In this document: piece after piece, positions 1-9,417 of the stretch
How positions within the stretch are numbered: position 1 is the first letter of the stretch
Layout of the letters: each line of letters begins with the position of its first letter
NCBI GenBank assembly: GCA_023410675.1
Contig: JAEYPM010000066.1
Location: forward strand, 1-64,000
DNA: 64,000 nucleotides
Reading direction: 5' to 3'
Source of the DNA: Bacillota bacterium
Lineage (GTDB): Bacteria > Bacillota > Clostridia > Lachnospirales > Cellulosilyticaceae
Made by a program: the position numbers and the translations under genes
The notes under the pieces: model-generated
The model's input: the letters and a program-made list of their open reading frames with translations, nothing else
The model's database searches: none
Told to the model about the DNA's origin: nothing

Positions 1-2
1 CA

Positions 3-104
3 AGCAAGGAATATCCATATGGCCCATTTATTAGCATGGCAACATTTATAAGTATGCTATTTGGGGATGAGATAATTAATTGGTATTTATCTAACTTTTT
101 TTAG
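3..104 (+). CDS. pilD: Prepilin peptidase, C-terminal tail (partial)
   Basis: Only the last 33 codons are inside the window; the gene begins upstream. The readable tail contains a YGPFI motif followed by a hydrophobic segment and ends in TAG. This matches the conserved C-terminus of A24 prepilin peptidases (PilD/ComC), membrane aspartyl proteases that cut the leader from type IV prepilins and N-methylate the new N-terminus. A prepilin gene follows 37 bases later, which fits the assignment. The catalytic aspartates are outside the window, so the call rests on the tail motif and context. Confidence 0.7.
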   Translation, partial: SKEYPYGPFISMATFISMLFGDEIINWYLSNFF

Positions 105-141
105 TCTACATAATTGTTTACAGTTTATGGGGGGTGATTAA

Positions 142-753
142 ATGAGTACGGAAAAAGCAATAAGCAAAAGAGGATTTACTATTTTAGAAGTATGCTTAGT
201 CTTAGTTATTATGGGCATAATTGGTGCATCAATGGTTCCAAGTTTTGGCATTCTGTATAAACAATATGGGAAACAATTTTCTAATACATTTGTGCTAGAT
301 ATGCAAAAACAGCGAACTAAAGGGAGGGCATTGCCTGGAGCAAATTATTACATAAAAATGATGGGGACGACTACTGCAATTACTATTACAAAATCAGGTG
401 GAGCTGGTGTTGAACCAGCAACAGGATATAATTCCTATATAGTAGGCAATGGAGATTTTACTGCAGTACCACTTACACCTACAGCAACATCACCATCTGT
501 TTCAAATTACGTTAGTGATCCTTATACTGGAACGCATCCAAAAGTATCAATGGGCATGTTAATAGATGGCGTTGATGCAGCTGGAAAAGAAGTCTATTTT
601 GATGCAAGTGGGGCTTATACAGCTGATCCTGCAAATCCATCTAATAAAATATATATTCAAGAAATTATATTAGGTGTTTGGGTAGATGACCAAGAAACAT
701 ACAATGTCAAAATTGACGGAGTTACAGGAAAAACAACATGGACGATACTTTAG
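142..753 (+). CDS. Type IV prepilin (major-pilin-like or pseudopilin)
   Basis: A 203-residue prepilin with a short basic leader ending in Gly11, then Phe12-Thr-Ile-Leu-Glu16. This is the GFTxxE class III signal with glutamate at mature position 5. Residues 12-35 form the hydrophobic N-terminal helix used for pilus packing. The rest is a Gly/Thr/Ala-rich globular domain with no cysteine pair beyond Cys18 in the helix. A strong GGGGGGTGA ribosome site precedes the ATG. It should be processed by the adjacent prepilin peptidase. Whether it is the major subunit or a minor one cannot be told here, because the upstream part of the operon is not visible. Confidence 0.85.
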   Translation: MSTEKAISKRGFTILEVCLVLVIMGIIGASMVPSFGILYKQYGKQFSNTFVLDMQKQRTKGRALPGANYYIKMMGTTTAITITKSGGAGVEPATGYNSYIVGNGDFTAVPLTPTATSPSVSNYVSDPYTGTHPKVSMGMLIDGVDAAGKEVYFDASGAYTADPANPSNKIYIQEIILGVWVDDQETYNVKIDGVTGKTTWTIL

Positions 754-776
754 CTAGCATGAAGGGAGGGGGAAAT

Positions 777-1352
777 ATGAAACAAAAGGGATTTACATTA
801 ATTGAGGTTGCGTTATCTACTATACTGTTAAGTCTTCTTCTGGCTGGTGTATTTGCCTTTTTTAGCACCACATATATTAATTATTTGCAATTTGAGGAAA
901 AATCCAGGCTACAAGATGAAGCTCGTATTGTAGAAGATTTCATTAGACAAGAAATTGAATCAGCTAAAACTGTGACGATTTTTGATGATGGTGGCACTAA
1001 AATTAGTAAGGGGAGCTCACCAAGCACATGGAAAACAGATCCAATAGGAGAGACAGCAGATGTAAAAATTGGTTCAATTGTACTGGATGACTATACTGGG
1101 TCTGCAGATAAAAGATCAATTGTAGTAACTGACACTAAAACACTGTGTTATTCTAAGGGTGGCACAAGTAATGTATTAACTGATTTACTTAAAGAAGGAT
1201 CAATTTATATTTCAAAGGATCGAGATTCTGATATCATAACCATTAAACTCTATCTGGAAAAGGAGAGAGACTATCGGCCAAATCATCCGACAACAGTACA
1301 TAGCTTCACAACATATATTAAAATTTCATTAAAATATAAGGATGATGTATAA
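777..1352 (+). CDS. Prepilin-like minor pilin (PilW/PulJ type)
   Basis: A 191-residue protein whose class III leader reads Met-Lys-Gln-Lys-Gly5 followed by Phe6-Thr-Leu-Ile-Glu10, with a hydrophobic helix to about residue 29. I start it at 777 because GGGAGGGGG lies just upstream and the leader then has normal length. An in-frame ATG at 738 would place 13 odd residues before the leader and overlap the previous gene. The globular part is rich in charged residues and ends in an antiparallel-looking Lys/Tyr-rich strand. It is probably a minor pilin of the same system. A weak hairpin follows before pilM. Confidence 0.8.
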   Translation: MKQKGFTLIEVALSTILLSLLLAGVFAFFSTTYINYLQFEEKSRLQDEARIVEDFIRQEIESAKTVTIFDDGGTKISKGSSPSTWKTDPIGETADVKIGSIVLDDYTGSADKRSIVVTDTKTLCYSKGGTSNVLTDLLKEGSIYISKDRDSDIITIKLYLEKERDYRPNHPTTVHSFTTYIKISLKYKDDV

Positions 1353-1370
1353 GTATAATAGATATTTATC

Positions 1371-1398
1371 AGGCAATAGACAAATGTAATTGCCTTTA
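1371..1398 (+). terminator. Weak hairpin between minor pilin and pilMN
   Basis: Inverted repeat AGGCAAT / ATTGCCT (1371-1377 and 1389-1395) with an 11-base loop, followed by TTTAAA. The stem is only 7 pairs and the T-run is short, so it may be a partial terminator or a processing site that lowers expression of pilMNO relative to the pilins. Confidence 0.4.
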
Positions 1399-1429
1399 AA
1401 TGATTAAATATAATTGAAGGGGTGATACG

Positions 1430-3064
1430 ATGCCTAATCTCATGTTAGGAATAGAAATCGGCAATAGCACAATTAAGTTAATGGAAGTATCAAAAAGTAA
1501 TAATCGTATATTGGTTGAAAATTTTGCTTTAGTCAATACACCTAAAGGTTCAGTTGATAATGGTATTATAACAGATATAGATGTTATATATAGCGTTATT
1601 AGCAGTGCATTAAAAGAAAAACGATTTAGAGCTAAAAAGGCCGTTATGATTGTGGAAAGTAGTTTGGTTATTACAAGAAACATTGATGTAGAAAAACAAA
1701 ACGATAAAAATATCAAACAACTTATCAGAATGAGATCAGAAGAATACTTGCCAGTTGATACAGAAAACCATCAGTTTGACTTTTCTGTTATCAAAGAGTT
1801 TCAAGATGAAGATGTAAAAAAACTAAGTATTCTTCTAGTTGCAGTTCCAAATAGTATTGTATATCCTATGTTAAATTTAGCTAGTAAGCTAAAAATTCAA
1901 GTTAAAGGTATGACAATTCCTTCAGATGCTGTTTCAAATATATTTAATGATGGCGAAGGGGTTATTGTTGTTGATATGGGCAGCAAATCTACTACAGCAA
2001 CTATTTTAAATGAGGGACGTGCAGCACTAGGAAGATATATATCTGTTGGATTAGAGGAAATTAAGAATGAGCGTTCTGCTACTTCAAAAAAATCCTCTAT
2101 TAGTCTAAGTGGTGATGATTCAAATGATGAAGCAGCGGCTACTACTGATACTGATGATTATTTTAAACCACAAATTGAATCTGATATTATTTCTGAGATT
2201 GATCGTTTGATACAGTTTTATTATTCCAGAAAAGAAAGTAAGAGAATTCAGAAAGCATATATTATAGGTGGCGGAGCAAGTGTAGGTGAATTGACACACT
2301 ACATGAAAGAAGCTCTTCATATACCTGTAGAAAAGCTTACAAGTATTGGATTTGTATCAGATAGATCAAATCAAGGATTTGATAAAGTAACTCCAATTTT
2401 TGCGAATCTTGTAGGAGCAATAAATGGTCTTTCAGGTGATTCAATTAATTTGTTACCAAAATCTTACCAAGATGCACAAAAGATAGCTGTATTTGTAACA
2501 GCTGGTGTAGGTTTATTAGTTCTTGAATGTGCAATTTTTGCAGGGATGTTTGTGGTTTCACCTATGTATACCATCAAATCTCAGCAATCAAGACTAGAAC
2601 AACTAACCAAAGAAGCTCAAGATGAAAAATATGCTGAGGTATTAAGATTAGAACAAGACTTGGAAACTGAAAACAATGCTATAAGTGATTGGAAAGCTAA
2701 TATAGGGGATCTTTCATCAGAAAAATTTATAAGTGAAAAATTACTTGATAGACTAGTTCTCAAATTGCCAGAAGGTGTAACAATTGATAACTTGAATGTT
2801 ATAGCTGAGGCAAAAACGATTAAAATAACAGGTAAGACTACTGCAAGTAAAGCATTAATTAATTATATTGCACTTCTTGAAAATACTTATGCAAACTCAA
2901 AGGTAACCTTTGATGTAACCGCAAGTGATAAAAATACGCAAGCACAAACATATAATATTACTATTGTATTAGAGGATGAAGGCATAGATGCAGTTGACGC
3001 GGCAAGTGAGCAGGTTGCTGATAATCAAGAATCAACACAACAGGTTGAGGAGGGAGCACAATGA
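1430..3064 (+). CDS. pilM: PilM-PilN fusion, type IV pilus inner-membrane platform protein
   Basis: A 544-residue protein with two families in one chain. Residues 1-335 are PilM-like, with an actin-fold: the phosphate-1 loop near 7-16 (GIEIGNSTIK), the second phosphate loop near 181-190 (VDMGSKSTTA) and a GGGA motif at 280-283. The fold is interrupted at about 212-245 by a Ser/Asp/Ala-rich insertion. Residues 339-343 are INLLP, the cytoplasmic PilN peptide that docks into PilM. A membrane helix at about 352-376, a coiled coil and a PilN-like extracytoplasmic domain follow. The normal partners are therefore covalently joined. The gene overlaps the next gene by 4 bases (ATGA), suggesting translational coupling to the PilO-like partner. 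Confidence 0.85.
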   Translation: MPNLMLGIEIGNSTIKLMEVSKSNNRILVENFALVNTPKGSVDNGIITDIDVIYSVISSALKEKRFRAKKAVMIVESSLVITRNIDVEKQNDKNIKQLIRMRSEEYLPVDTENHQFDFSVIKEFQDEDVKKLSILLVAVPNSIVYPMLNLASKLKIQVKGMTIPSDAVSNIFNDGEGVIVVDMGSKSTTATILNEGRAALGRYISVGLEEIKNERSATSKKSSISLSGDDSNDEAAATTDTDDYFKPQIESDIISEIDRLIQFYYSRKESKRIQKAYIIGGGASVGELTHYMKEALHIPVEKLTSIGFVSDRSNQGFDKVTPIFANLVGAINGLSGDSINLLPKSYQDAQKIAVFVTAGVGLLVLECAIFAGMFVVSPMYTIKSQQSRLEQLTKEAQDEKYAEVLRLEQDLETENNAISDWKANIGDLSSEKFISEKLLDRLVLKLPEGVTIDNLNVIAEAKTIKITGKTTASKALINYIALLENTYANSKVTFDVTASDKNTQAQTYNITIVLEDEGIDAVDAASEQVADNQESTQQVEEGAQ

Positions 3065-4260
3065 GTTTAACAAAAAACAAAATAATTGGCATAATAGCTG
3101 TTTTGGTTATAGCCTTACAGATTGCTTATTTATTTACAGTATATAGTAATCAATTAAAAAATATTAGTGATTTAGATGCTAGTATAAATAGTAAACAAAA
3201 GGAAATAAATGTACTTAAGCAAAAACTTGAGAATCTTCCTCAACTTGAAGAAAAACTTTTAAAAACTAGACTTGAGAAAAATGCTTTAATTGCTCAAATA
3301 CCTAGTTCTTCTTCAACCGCAAAAGACTTTTCTAATATTATGGATATTGCTCAGGCAAATGGTTTATCAAAAATGGAAGTTACAAGTGAAGAGCCAACTG
3401 TTGATGAGTTAAGCGAATTACAAATCAAACAAAAAAGATATACGCTTAGTTATTTGTCTAGTTATGGACAATCAGAAGGATTTATTAGAAATTTAAATCG
3501 TTCTTATCAAACAGTCCAACTTAGTCAGATATCTATAGATAATGGGCCACAGGGAAATCAACAAGAAATGCAAGGGACAACATATAACGGAAATGGAAAA
3601 GACTTTGTTAGGACAGAGCTTACATTTGTAATGTATACAAATCCAACCAAGAGTGATGTTAATGAAATTTATGATGCAGGATTTAGTATTATTACAAACA
3701 CTGATGAACCATTTTATAAGTTACAAGAAAACCAAGATGGTGTGCCACAAGCAGGTACTCCAGGCACACCAGAAACTGGTGTTGGTACTGGAGAAACAGT
3801 GCAACCAGATTTAACAATGCCATCAACAAGTGGACTTGGTCCAGCGTTATTTACAGTTAACCTTGCAGATGCATTAACCTCAGGTGATAACTTCCAGTTT
3901 TCAGGCCCAGGACCAAGTGGTAGTGTCTATGCAGGAATGAAATCATCAAAGGAAGGCTTTATGACGATCACAGTAAGAGAAGACAGTTATGACGTTGTAA
4001 TAGAAGATAGTACTGGTAAAATATCACAAAATAGTGCCATTATAAGATTAGGGGACTTAAGCCTTCAAATCAATGCGATGATTACACGTATTAGTGAGAA
4101 TATGCCTAATGTTCATATATATGTAAACAACTATACATCTAGAAATATTTCTGTAAGGTTAGCAGGGCATGGCAGAGAATTTGTAAAAATATACAATTCG
4201 CTAGGACAACAAGTATTACCAGGTCAGACATCAGGTAAAGTATCACTTGTTAGTCAGTAG
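3061..4260 (+). CDS. pilO: PilO-like pilus assembly protein with extra C-terminal domain
   Basis: A 399-residue protein with an N-terminal membrane helix (about 8-27), a heptad-rich coiled coil (30-75) and a PilO-like alpha/beta region to about 190. PilO normally stops near 200 residues and pairs with PilN. Here a Pro/Gly/Thr-rich linker (about 225-255) leads to an additional 140-residue beta-rich domain containing FQFSGPGPSGSV and ending in SLVSQ. The 4-base overlap with the PilM-PilN gene supports a stoichiometric complex. I do not recognise the extra domain; it could replace PilP, which has no obvious gene here. PilO assignment is from architecture and position more than from motifs. Confidence 0.65.
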   Translation: MSLTKNKIIGIIAVLVIALQIAYLFTVYSNQLKNISDLDASINSKQKEINVLKQKLENLPQLEEKLLKTRLEKNALIAQIPSSSSTAKDFSNIMDIAQANGLSKMEVTSEEPTVDELSELQIKQKRYTLSYLSSYGQSEGFIRNLNRSYQTVQLSQISIDNGPQGNQQEMQGTTYNGNGKDFVRTELTFVMYTNPTKSDVNEIYDAGFSIITNTDEPFYKLQENQDGVPQAGTPGTPETGVGTGETVQPDLTMPSTSGLGPALFTVNLADALTSGDNFQFSGPGPSGSVYAGMKSSKEGFMTITVREDSYDVVIEDSTGKISQNSAIIRLGDLSLQINAMITRISENMPNVHIYVNNYTSRNISVRLAGHGREFVKIYNSLGQQVLPGQTSGKVSLVSQ

Positions 4261-4278
4261 CTTTAAGGAAGTGAAATA

Positions 4279-5466
4279 ATGATAAGTAGAAAGAGAAATT
4301 CTCAAAGTGGAATGACCTTAATAGAAGTACTTATGTCATTAGCTATACTAAGTTTATTAGCCCTTCCTATTGCTTCATATTTTACCATAGCAGCTGGAAC
4401 AAGAGCTGACTCACAGTCAGTAGCTAAAGCTACCATCTATGCTGAGAATCTATTAAATGATATTAAAGAGCAAATAGATACAGATGTGAAAGGGCAACGT
4501 GACGAAGAAAGTAGACCTGATTTTGATGCGTCAGGCAGTGTAAAACCAAGAACAGGAATACGAGATTATGTAATGAAAACGAAAAATATTGATCAAACTG
4601 ATGCTTCATCAACATTTAAATATGAACTTAAAGATTACTTAAATAAGGATGAAACAAAATTTAATACAGAATACGAAACAGATAAGTATGCCTATCAAGC
4701 AGTTGTGTGGAGACTTGATGAGGAGACATTGGACTATATTAGTTCTTTAACTCCAGGAAGTGATAAGATGCTGGAATGGTCGCCTGATTCAATCAAAAGA
4801 GGACTTCAGGTATTTAATAATTCAAACTATGATTTTGTTACTGAAACAGTAATAAATGAACAGATCAAATTTAATTTACCAGCTGCCCTGTTAGATGATA
4901 GTTTTATTCCTAAAGATAAGTATCTGTCAGGTCAGGTTGAACGTGGTGGCGACAAAAATTATGCTGTAGTTATTCCAATTAATCAAGATGGGACGCTAGA
5001 TGTTAGTAATATAGTAGATCACGATCTTATTCTAACTAGGAAAGAACTGAAACGTACGAATTCAGATTCTGTAAGTGCTTCAGATACTAGAAAGTATTAT
5101 AAGTTAGAATTTGGTGGCAGTGGTAGACGTACTATTTTAATCGATGCTACAAAAGTGAGTACAATGGGAAGCTCATCTATAGGAAATAACGGACTCACAT
5201 TGGAGATACAAAATAATGTATCAGATCAATTAGTTGTTCAGGTAAGAAAAAGTTTAGATAAGAAAGTAGATGACTTAGATAAATTTTTGCGCTTTTCTCC
5301 TGTAACAGACAATAATACAGTTATTGAAAGACCAAAAGACATTGAGGTAGAGGATGCTTATTTAATAGCACTTATTGTTAGAGACCTTAATCCATCAAAT
5401 GGAAAAAAAGGCAAAGTGATTAAAAAAATGATAGAAGTCTATTCGTATGACCATGCGAAAATGTAA
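4279..5466 (+). CDS. PilV-like minor prepilin
   Basis: A 395-residue prepilin. The leader ends at Gly11 and is followed by Met12-Thr-Leu-Ile-Glu16 and a hydrophobic helix to about residue 36, a class III signal with Met as mature residue 1. The family usually runs to 150-250 residues, so the globular portion is unusually large. It is rich in Asp, Lys and Ser and has no cysteines. A GGAAGTG ribosome site lies before the ATG. Its place between the PilO-like gene and the PilX-like gene suggests a tip or priming minor pilin. No enzymatic motif is visible. Confidence 0.8.
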   Translation: MISRKRNSQSGMTLIEVLMSLAILSLLALPIASYFTIAAGTRADSQSVAKATIYAENLLNDIKEQIDTDVKGQRDEESRPDFDASGSVKPRTGIRDYVMKTKNIDQTDASSTFKYELKDYLNKDETKFNTEYETDKYAYQAVVWRLDEETLDYISSLTPGSDKMLEWSPDSIKRGLQVFNNSNYDFVTETVINEQIKFNLPAALLDDSFIPKDKYLSGQVERGGDKNYAVVIPINQDGTLDVSNIVDHDLILTRKELKRTNSDSVSASDTRKYYKLEFGGSGRRTILIDATKVSTMGSSSIGNNGLTLEIQNNVSDQLVVQVRKSLDKKVDDLDKFLRFSPVTDNNTVIERPKDIEVEDAYLIALIVRDLNPSNGKKGKVIKKMIEVYSYDHAKM

Positions 5467-5478
5467 GGCGGTGATGAT

Positions 5479-8028
5479 GTGAAAATTAGAATTCCTAAAC
5501 GAGATGAAAAGGGAAATGGATTATTAATAACAATGATATTAGTACTTGTTATGATGGTAATCGTAGTAGGCTCACTGAGTATCGCAGGTCTGCAGTCAGA
5601 TATTAATTTTATTGATAAAGAGACAAGTAATGCATCTACCCTTGCGGAGTCTGCTGTACAAAAGACAGTAGATAATATTAACAAAGAGATAGAGCTTGCA
5701 ACCTATGATATTATGGAAGAGGTAAGAAAAGAAACATTAACTAAAGTAAAAAATGATGTAGGTCAGCTAAGAACCAAACAGAAGTATGATGATTTAGTTT
5801 CCAAGTTGAAATACGTAGATCATACCGAAGGGCAAGCAACATTGCCTACAGAGAGGGATGGTACTTTTGGAACCTCAAAAAATAAAATTATATTTCATGA
5901 TAGTAATGCAATTAAAGATATAATTTTGCAGGAGATAAGAAAAAAGATATTAATTGATAATGGTGCTAGTTATGATCCAAAGCAAATTACATATGATGTA
6001 AATAGTGACTATGCCTTTGATGTAAAAAATAAGGGGAATGAGGGAACTGTAACAAGAGTTACAGTCACTATATCAGATGGTGGAAGTCTAGACAAATATA
6101 TGGTAAGTGCAGTTACTCAGATCCTAAATAGCTCAGGAAGTGTCATTGAGAGTCAGCAAAGTAATCAAGCCATCATAGAAATAGATATGCCTGATCGTAT
6201 TGATGCTTATATCAATGAAAGGTATGAGTGGTTTGATGAAGATAATCCAGCAGAGGTTTTAAGTGGGGCAATTATGAGTTATTCACCACTGATACTTAAG
6301 AGTGGTACACTGAATGTAACTGCAGGAGATGTAAAGGTAACGGGTGTGAAAACTCAAAAGTCGACTTTAAACGGAGCTAATTCAGATGTTCCTTTAACAA
6401 AGAATTTTAAAGGAGTTAGTGTAGAAGGAAGTGCAAAACTCAATATTACAGCTGGAAACCTTTACTGTGGAAGTAATGTTGCAGTAACAAGTAAGGTAAC
6501 TGAAACAAGCCCAGCTGAAATAAATGTTTCAGGAGATGTAATTGGTGACACATTAGCTATTTTTGATGGTTTTGGTCTTTTAGACGATGCAACTACAGAA
6601 CCATGGAAGTATGAAAATAAGAGGACTGGGAAAATAACTATTGGTGGGAGTGCCTTTCTTGAAAATGATGTATTAATAGAAAAGTATGTAGATGGTGGCA
6701 ATATTACTGTTGGTAAATCCATATATGGCATTATGAATGGTGATAGGGAGAGAGCAGATGATTTTCCAACAGATTCGGGGGGGACAGTAAAAGTAGTTGA
6801 CCCTAATATGAGTAGCGGTATATTTAACAGAGGAACGAACTCTTTAATTAAAGCCCACAATGCTTTTGTACATGGTCAACCATATATTAATTTTGGCGAT
6901 GGCAATGGATATCATGAGTTATATGAAAGTATAGGCGAACCATATGAAGATGTTTACAGCTTAGAGGAGTATAGAAAAGAACTTGATAGCACTCCAGACT
7001 ATCTTACTGAAGATCCTTACAAAGGGCTTATTAAGAAAGACCTCATTCAAATAGATGGTCAAATATATGCACCTCAATGGGTATCCGCTAATGGAACCAC
7101 ACTTAATAATAAAGTGGATGTTCTAAGTGATGGCAGTAATGCGTTAAGATTTTTTTATGTACATCAGCTTTATGGACTTCCGGCACAAGTAGCTAATGAT
7201 TTTACAGGTTATGACTATGTATATGATGGTTTTGCAAAATATTATGCTGGAGATCCTTCCCTAGTTGGTGAAAAAGATTTTTATGCAAAGAAATTAACTA
7301 ACCCTATTTCTGGTGCTTCTTCGCCAACAGAGGTTGAGGGTGTAGAATTTTTCGGTGGAGTTCGGGCTGTTATGATAGCTAGAAGATCACCACTATATAA
7401 GGAATATGATGATGGTAGGTATGTTTTTGATTTATTATCATTTAATGAGGCTACAAACCTTAACTATTTAGATGGAACTATGGATTGGTCTATAGCTAAC
7501 CCTGTTTTGGTAACAGCGGGTGGTACAGTAGACATATCTCAATTTTATGTAGATGGAAATCCTTATCCCACAGTTCTTATCAATAAAGGAAGTGGAACAC
7601 TTACACTTAAGGCTAGTGGTGGTAAAAACTTTACAGGCATTATAGTAAGTGAAGGCCCTGTAGATTTAGAGTCAGGGGCTCAAGGAAATAATATAACAAT
7701 TACAGGAACATTGGTATTGGGTAAAAGCTTAGATCTTAACAATAATACACTTAATGTAGCCTATGATAAAAATGTTATTTTCGGTGCCAATTATGCAGAT
7801 AAGGAAGTGTTTAGATATATTTTAGATGCACTGAACATCACCAAATTTTGTGAGCCAGATTCAAGTGATCCTTCTAATATAGCAAATGCTCTAAATGCTT
7901 TTGAGCCTGTTGGTTTAGGTTATAAATATACATTGCCAAGAGTTAAGCTCACCGAAGATTTACACTTAACAGTTGAGACACAGAACATTGTAGCTAAAAT
8001 AGAAGAATTGAAAAAGATTAAAAACTAG
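5479..8028 (+). CDS. Very large PilX-like minor pilin with repetitive beta-rich body
   Basis: An 849-residue protein starting at GTG after an AAGGCGGTGATG ribosome site. Residues 1-14 are basic and end Gly-Asn-Gly, followed by a hydrophobic helix (15-37) of the PilX type, which lacks the canonical Glu5. PilX proteins are usually below 200 residues. Here a coiled segment (45-130) leads to a long region with recurring short motifs such as GDVKVTG, GSAKLNITAG, INVSGDVIG, ITIGGSAFL and ITVGKSIYG, and again LTLKASGGKNFTGII near 700. These look like rungs of a beta-solenoid or bactofilin-like fold. It may be a tip adhesin or substrate-binding pilin; function is inferred only. Confidence 0.65.
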   Translation: MKIRIPKRDEKGNGLLITMILVLVMMVIVVGSLSIAGLQSDINFIDKETSNASTLAESAVQKTVDNINKEIELATYDIMEEVRKETLTKVKNDVGQLRTKQKYDDLVSKLKYVDHTEGQATLPTERDGTFGTSKNKIIFHDSNAIKDIILQEIRKKILIDNGASYDPKQITYDVNSDYAFDVKNKGNEGTVTRVTVTISDGGSLDKYMVSAVTQILNSSGSVIESQQSNQAIIEIDMPDRIDAYINERYEWFDEDNPAEVLSGAIMSYSPLILKSGTLNVTAGDVKVTGVKTQKSTLNGANSDVPLTKNFKGVSVEGSAKLNITAGNLYCGSNVAVTSKVTETSPAEINVSGDVIGDTLAIFDGFGLLDDATTEPWKYENKRTGKITIGGSAFLENDVLIEKYVDGGNITVGKSIYGIMNGDRERADDFPTDSGGTVKVVDPNMSSGIFNRGTNSLIKAHNAFVHGQPYINFGDGNGYHELYESIGEPYEDVYSLEEYRKELDSTPDYLTEDPYKGLIKKDLIQIDGQIYAPQWVSANGTTLNNKVDVLSDGSNALRFFYVHQLYGLPAQVANDFTGYDYVYDGFAKYYAGDPSLVGEKDFYAKKLTNPISGASSPTEVEGVEFFGGVRAVMIARRSPLYKEYDDGRYVFDLLSFNEATNLNYLDGTMDWSIANPVLVTAGGTVDISQFYVDGNPYPTVLINKGSGTLTLKASGGKNFTGIIVSEGPVDLESGAQGNNITITGTLVLGKSLDLNNNTLNVAYDKNVIFGANYADKEVFRYILDALNITKFCEPDSSDPSNIANALNAFEPVGLGYKYTLPRVKLTEDLHLTVETQNIVAKIEELKKIKN

Positions 8029-8042
8029 AGGGGGGACACACG

Positions 8043-9383
8043 TTGATAAAAAGATACATTATTCCAATTATGATTGTAGTTGCACTAACGTTTACAGGCT
8101 GTAGCAGTATGAATTCCTCTTCTCAGGTTGCCACTGTTGTAGAGTCTGCAGATGCTGGGCAAACAGAAGTGATAGCCGAAGAGGATAGTACTTATAAACC
8201 AACAGACGATGATTTTAAAAAGTTTTTCACTAAATATTTTTCCATATCAGAGGATGATATTTTAGTAATTAATCAAAGACCTACTAAGATAACACCAGAA
8301 TATTGGGAGGCATATACACAATATGAGCAAAAAGTAGTTAACTTGCTAGGAAGTTATCTTACAGATGATGCCAAAAAGATTATTAAGGAGCAGCACCTTC
8401 ACTATGGATTTGATCTTCCTAAGAAAATTCAGCTTCAAGGGTATGTAACTTTTGATCCAACTGTTATTGAGAAAGCTGAGATATTATCTTATAGGCAATT
8501 AGGAGACAACATGGTTTATGAAGTATCTCTTACAACCAAAAATAAGGTAGTCGATGTTTTTGAGGCAAATAAGTTATATAGATGGGATTATAATAAAGGC
8601 TATTATGTGAAAGCGGCAGATTCAGCAAGTTCAAATACTTTTAGTATTCCTAACTATTTATCAAAAAATACATCATCTTCTTATTTACTCCTTCAAGAAA
8701 CACCAGATGATCATGAAGATGAATTTCGTCTTCTTCAAAAATACTGGGTTGAGGTTGCTCCTGGAAGCTCTTTAAAAATTGATAGTGTAAAAGAGGCATC
8801 TATTCTTGAAGTTGATGAACAATCAACACATGTTGCAAACAATACGAAATACATTACGAGAATACCATATACAGATGGTGTACCTCCAAAAGATGATCTT
8901 TTAGTTAAAACAGTATTTTTAAAACTATTTTCACAAACAAATGATTTTTACTATTACTACGACAAGGCTATTAATCAAGATTTAGATACTTTTAAGGCTG
9001 TATGGGATCAATCATTAGGACTATCAACTAAGGTTATCATTCCACAAGTTACTTATAAGCAAGCTTATAGTAATATCAATCCTTATAAAGATAATATTAT
9101 TCAAATTGAAGTTAAAGAAGAAAATATAGTAGTTGAACCAAGTCTTTATGGTACAAAGAAACAACCAAGATATTTAGTGCATATACCTGTTAAAGCTCTT
9201 TTAAGTAACAATGAAGTGCAATATTATGAATACACTTATTTAACAGGTCTTGAACTTGGAAGTGTGGAATTTATTACTTACCAAGATGTGAATGTAAAAA
9301 ATGAAACTTGGTATAATAGTAGTGATGCACCAGCAGAAGGTGACCAAGAGTCAAGTGAAGAAACAACTGCTGCAGTACAATAA
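8043..9383 (+). CDS. Lipoprotein of the pilus operon, function unknown
   Basis: A 446-residue predicted lipoprotein starting at TTG, with AGAGGGGGG upstream. The signal peptide is hydrophobic and ends in the lipobox FTGC at residues 17-20, so Cys20 should be lipidated and the protein anchored outside the membrane. The mature N-terminus is a Ser/Glu/Asp-rich linker. The body is Tyr/Asp/Lys-rich and contains no motif I know. It ends in an acidic tail. It lies 14 bases after the PilX-like gene and is the last gene of the pilus run before yqeG, suggesting a pilus-associated surface role. It could equally be a general envelope protein co-transcribed by chance. Confidence 0.75.
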   Translation: MIKRYIIPIMIVVALTFTGCSSMNSSSQVATVVESADAGQTEVIAEEDSTYKPTDDDFKKFFTKYFSISEDDILVINQRPTKITPEYWEAYTQYEQKVVNLLGSYLTDDAKKIIKEQHLHYGFDLPKKIQLQGYVTFDPTVIEKAEILSYRQLGDNMVYEVSLTTKNKVVDVFEANKLYRWDYNKGYYVKAADSASSNTFSIPNYLSKNTSSSYLLLQETPDDHEDEFRLLQKYWVEVAPGSSLKIDSVKEASILEVDEQSTHVANNTKYITRIPYTDGVPPKDDLLVKTVFLKLFSQTNDFYYYYDKAINQDLDTFKAVWDQSLGLSTKVIIPQVTYKQAYSNINPYKDNIIQIEVKEENIVVEPSLYGTKKQPRYLVHIPVKALLSNNEVQYYEYTYLTGLELGSVEFITYQDVNVKNETWYNSSDAPAEGDQESSEETTAAVQ

Positions 9384-9417
9384 CACTAAAGTACTTGATC
9401 GGTAAAGAGGAATATAA

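Noticed and set aside
1396..1716. 106-codon - strand frame opposite pilM
   Set aside because: It lies fully inside the coding sequence of the pilMN fusion, antisense, with no ribosome site. A shadow of the real gene.
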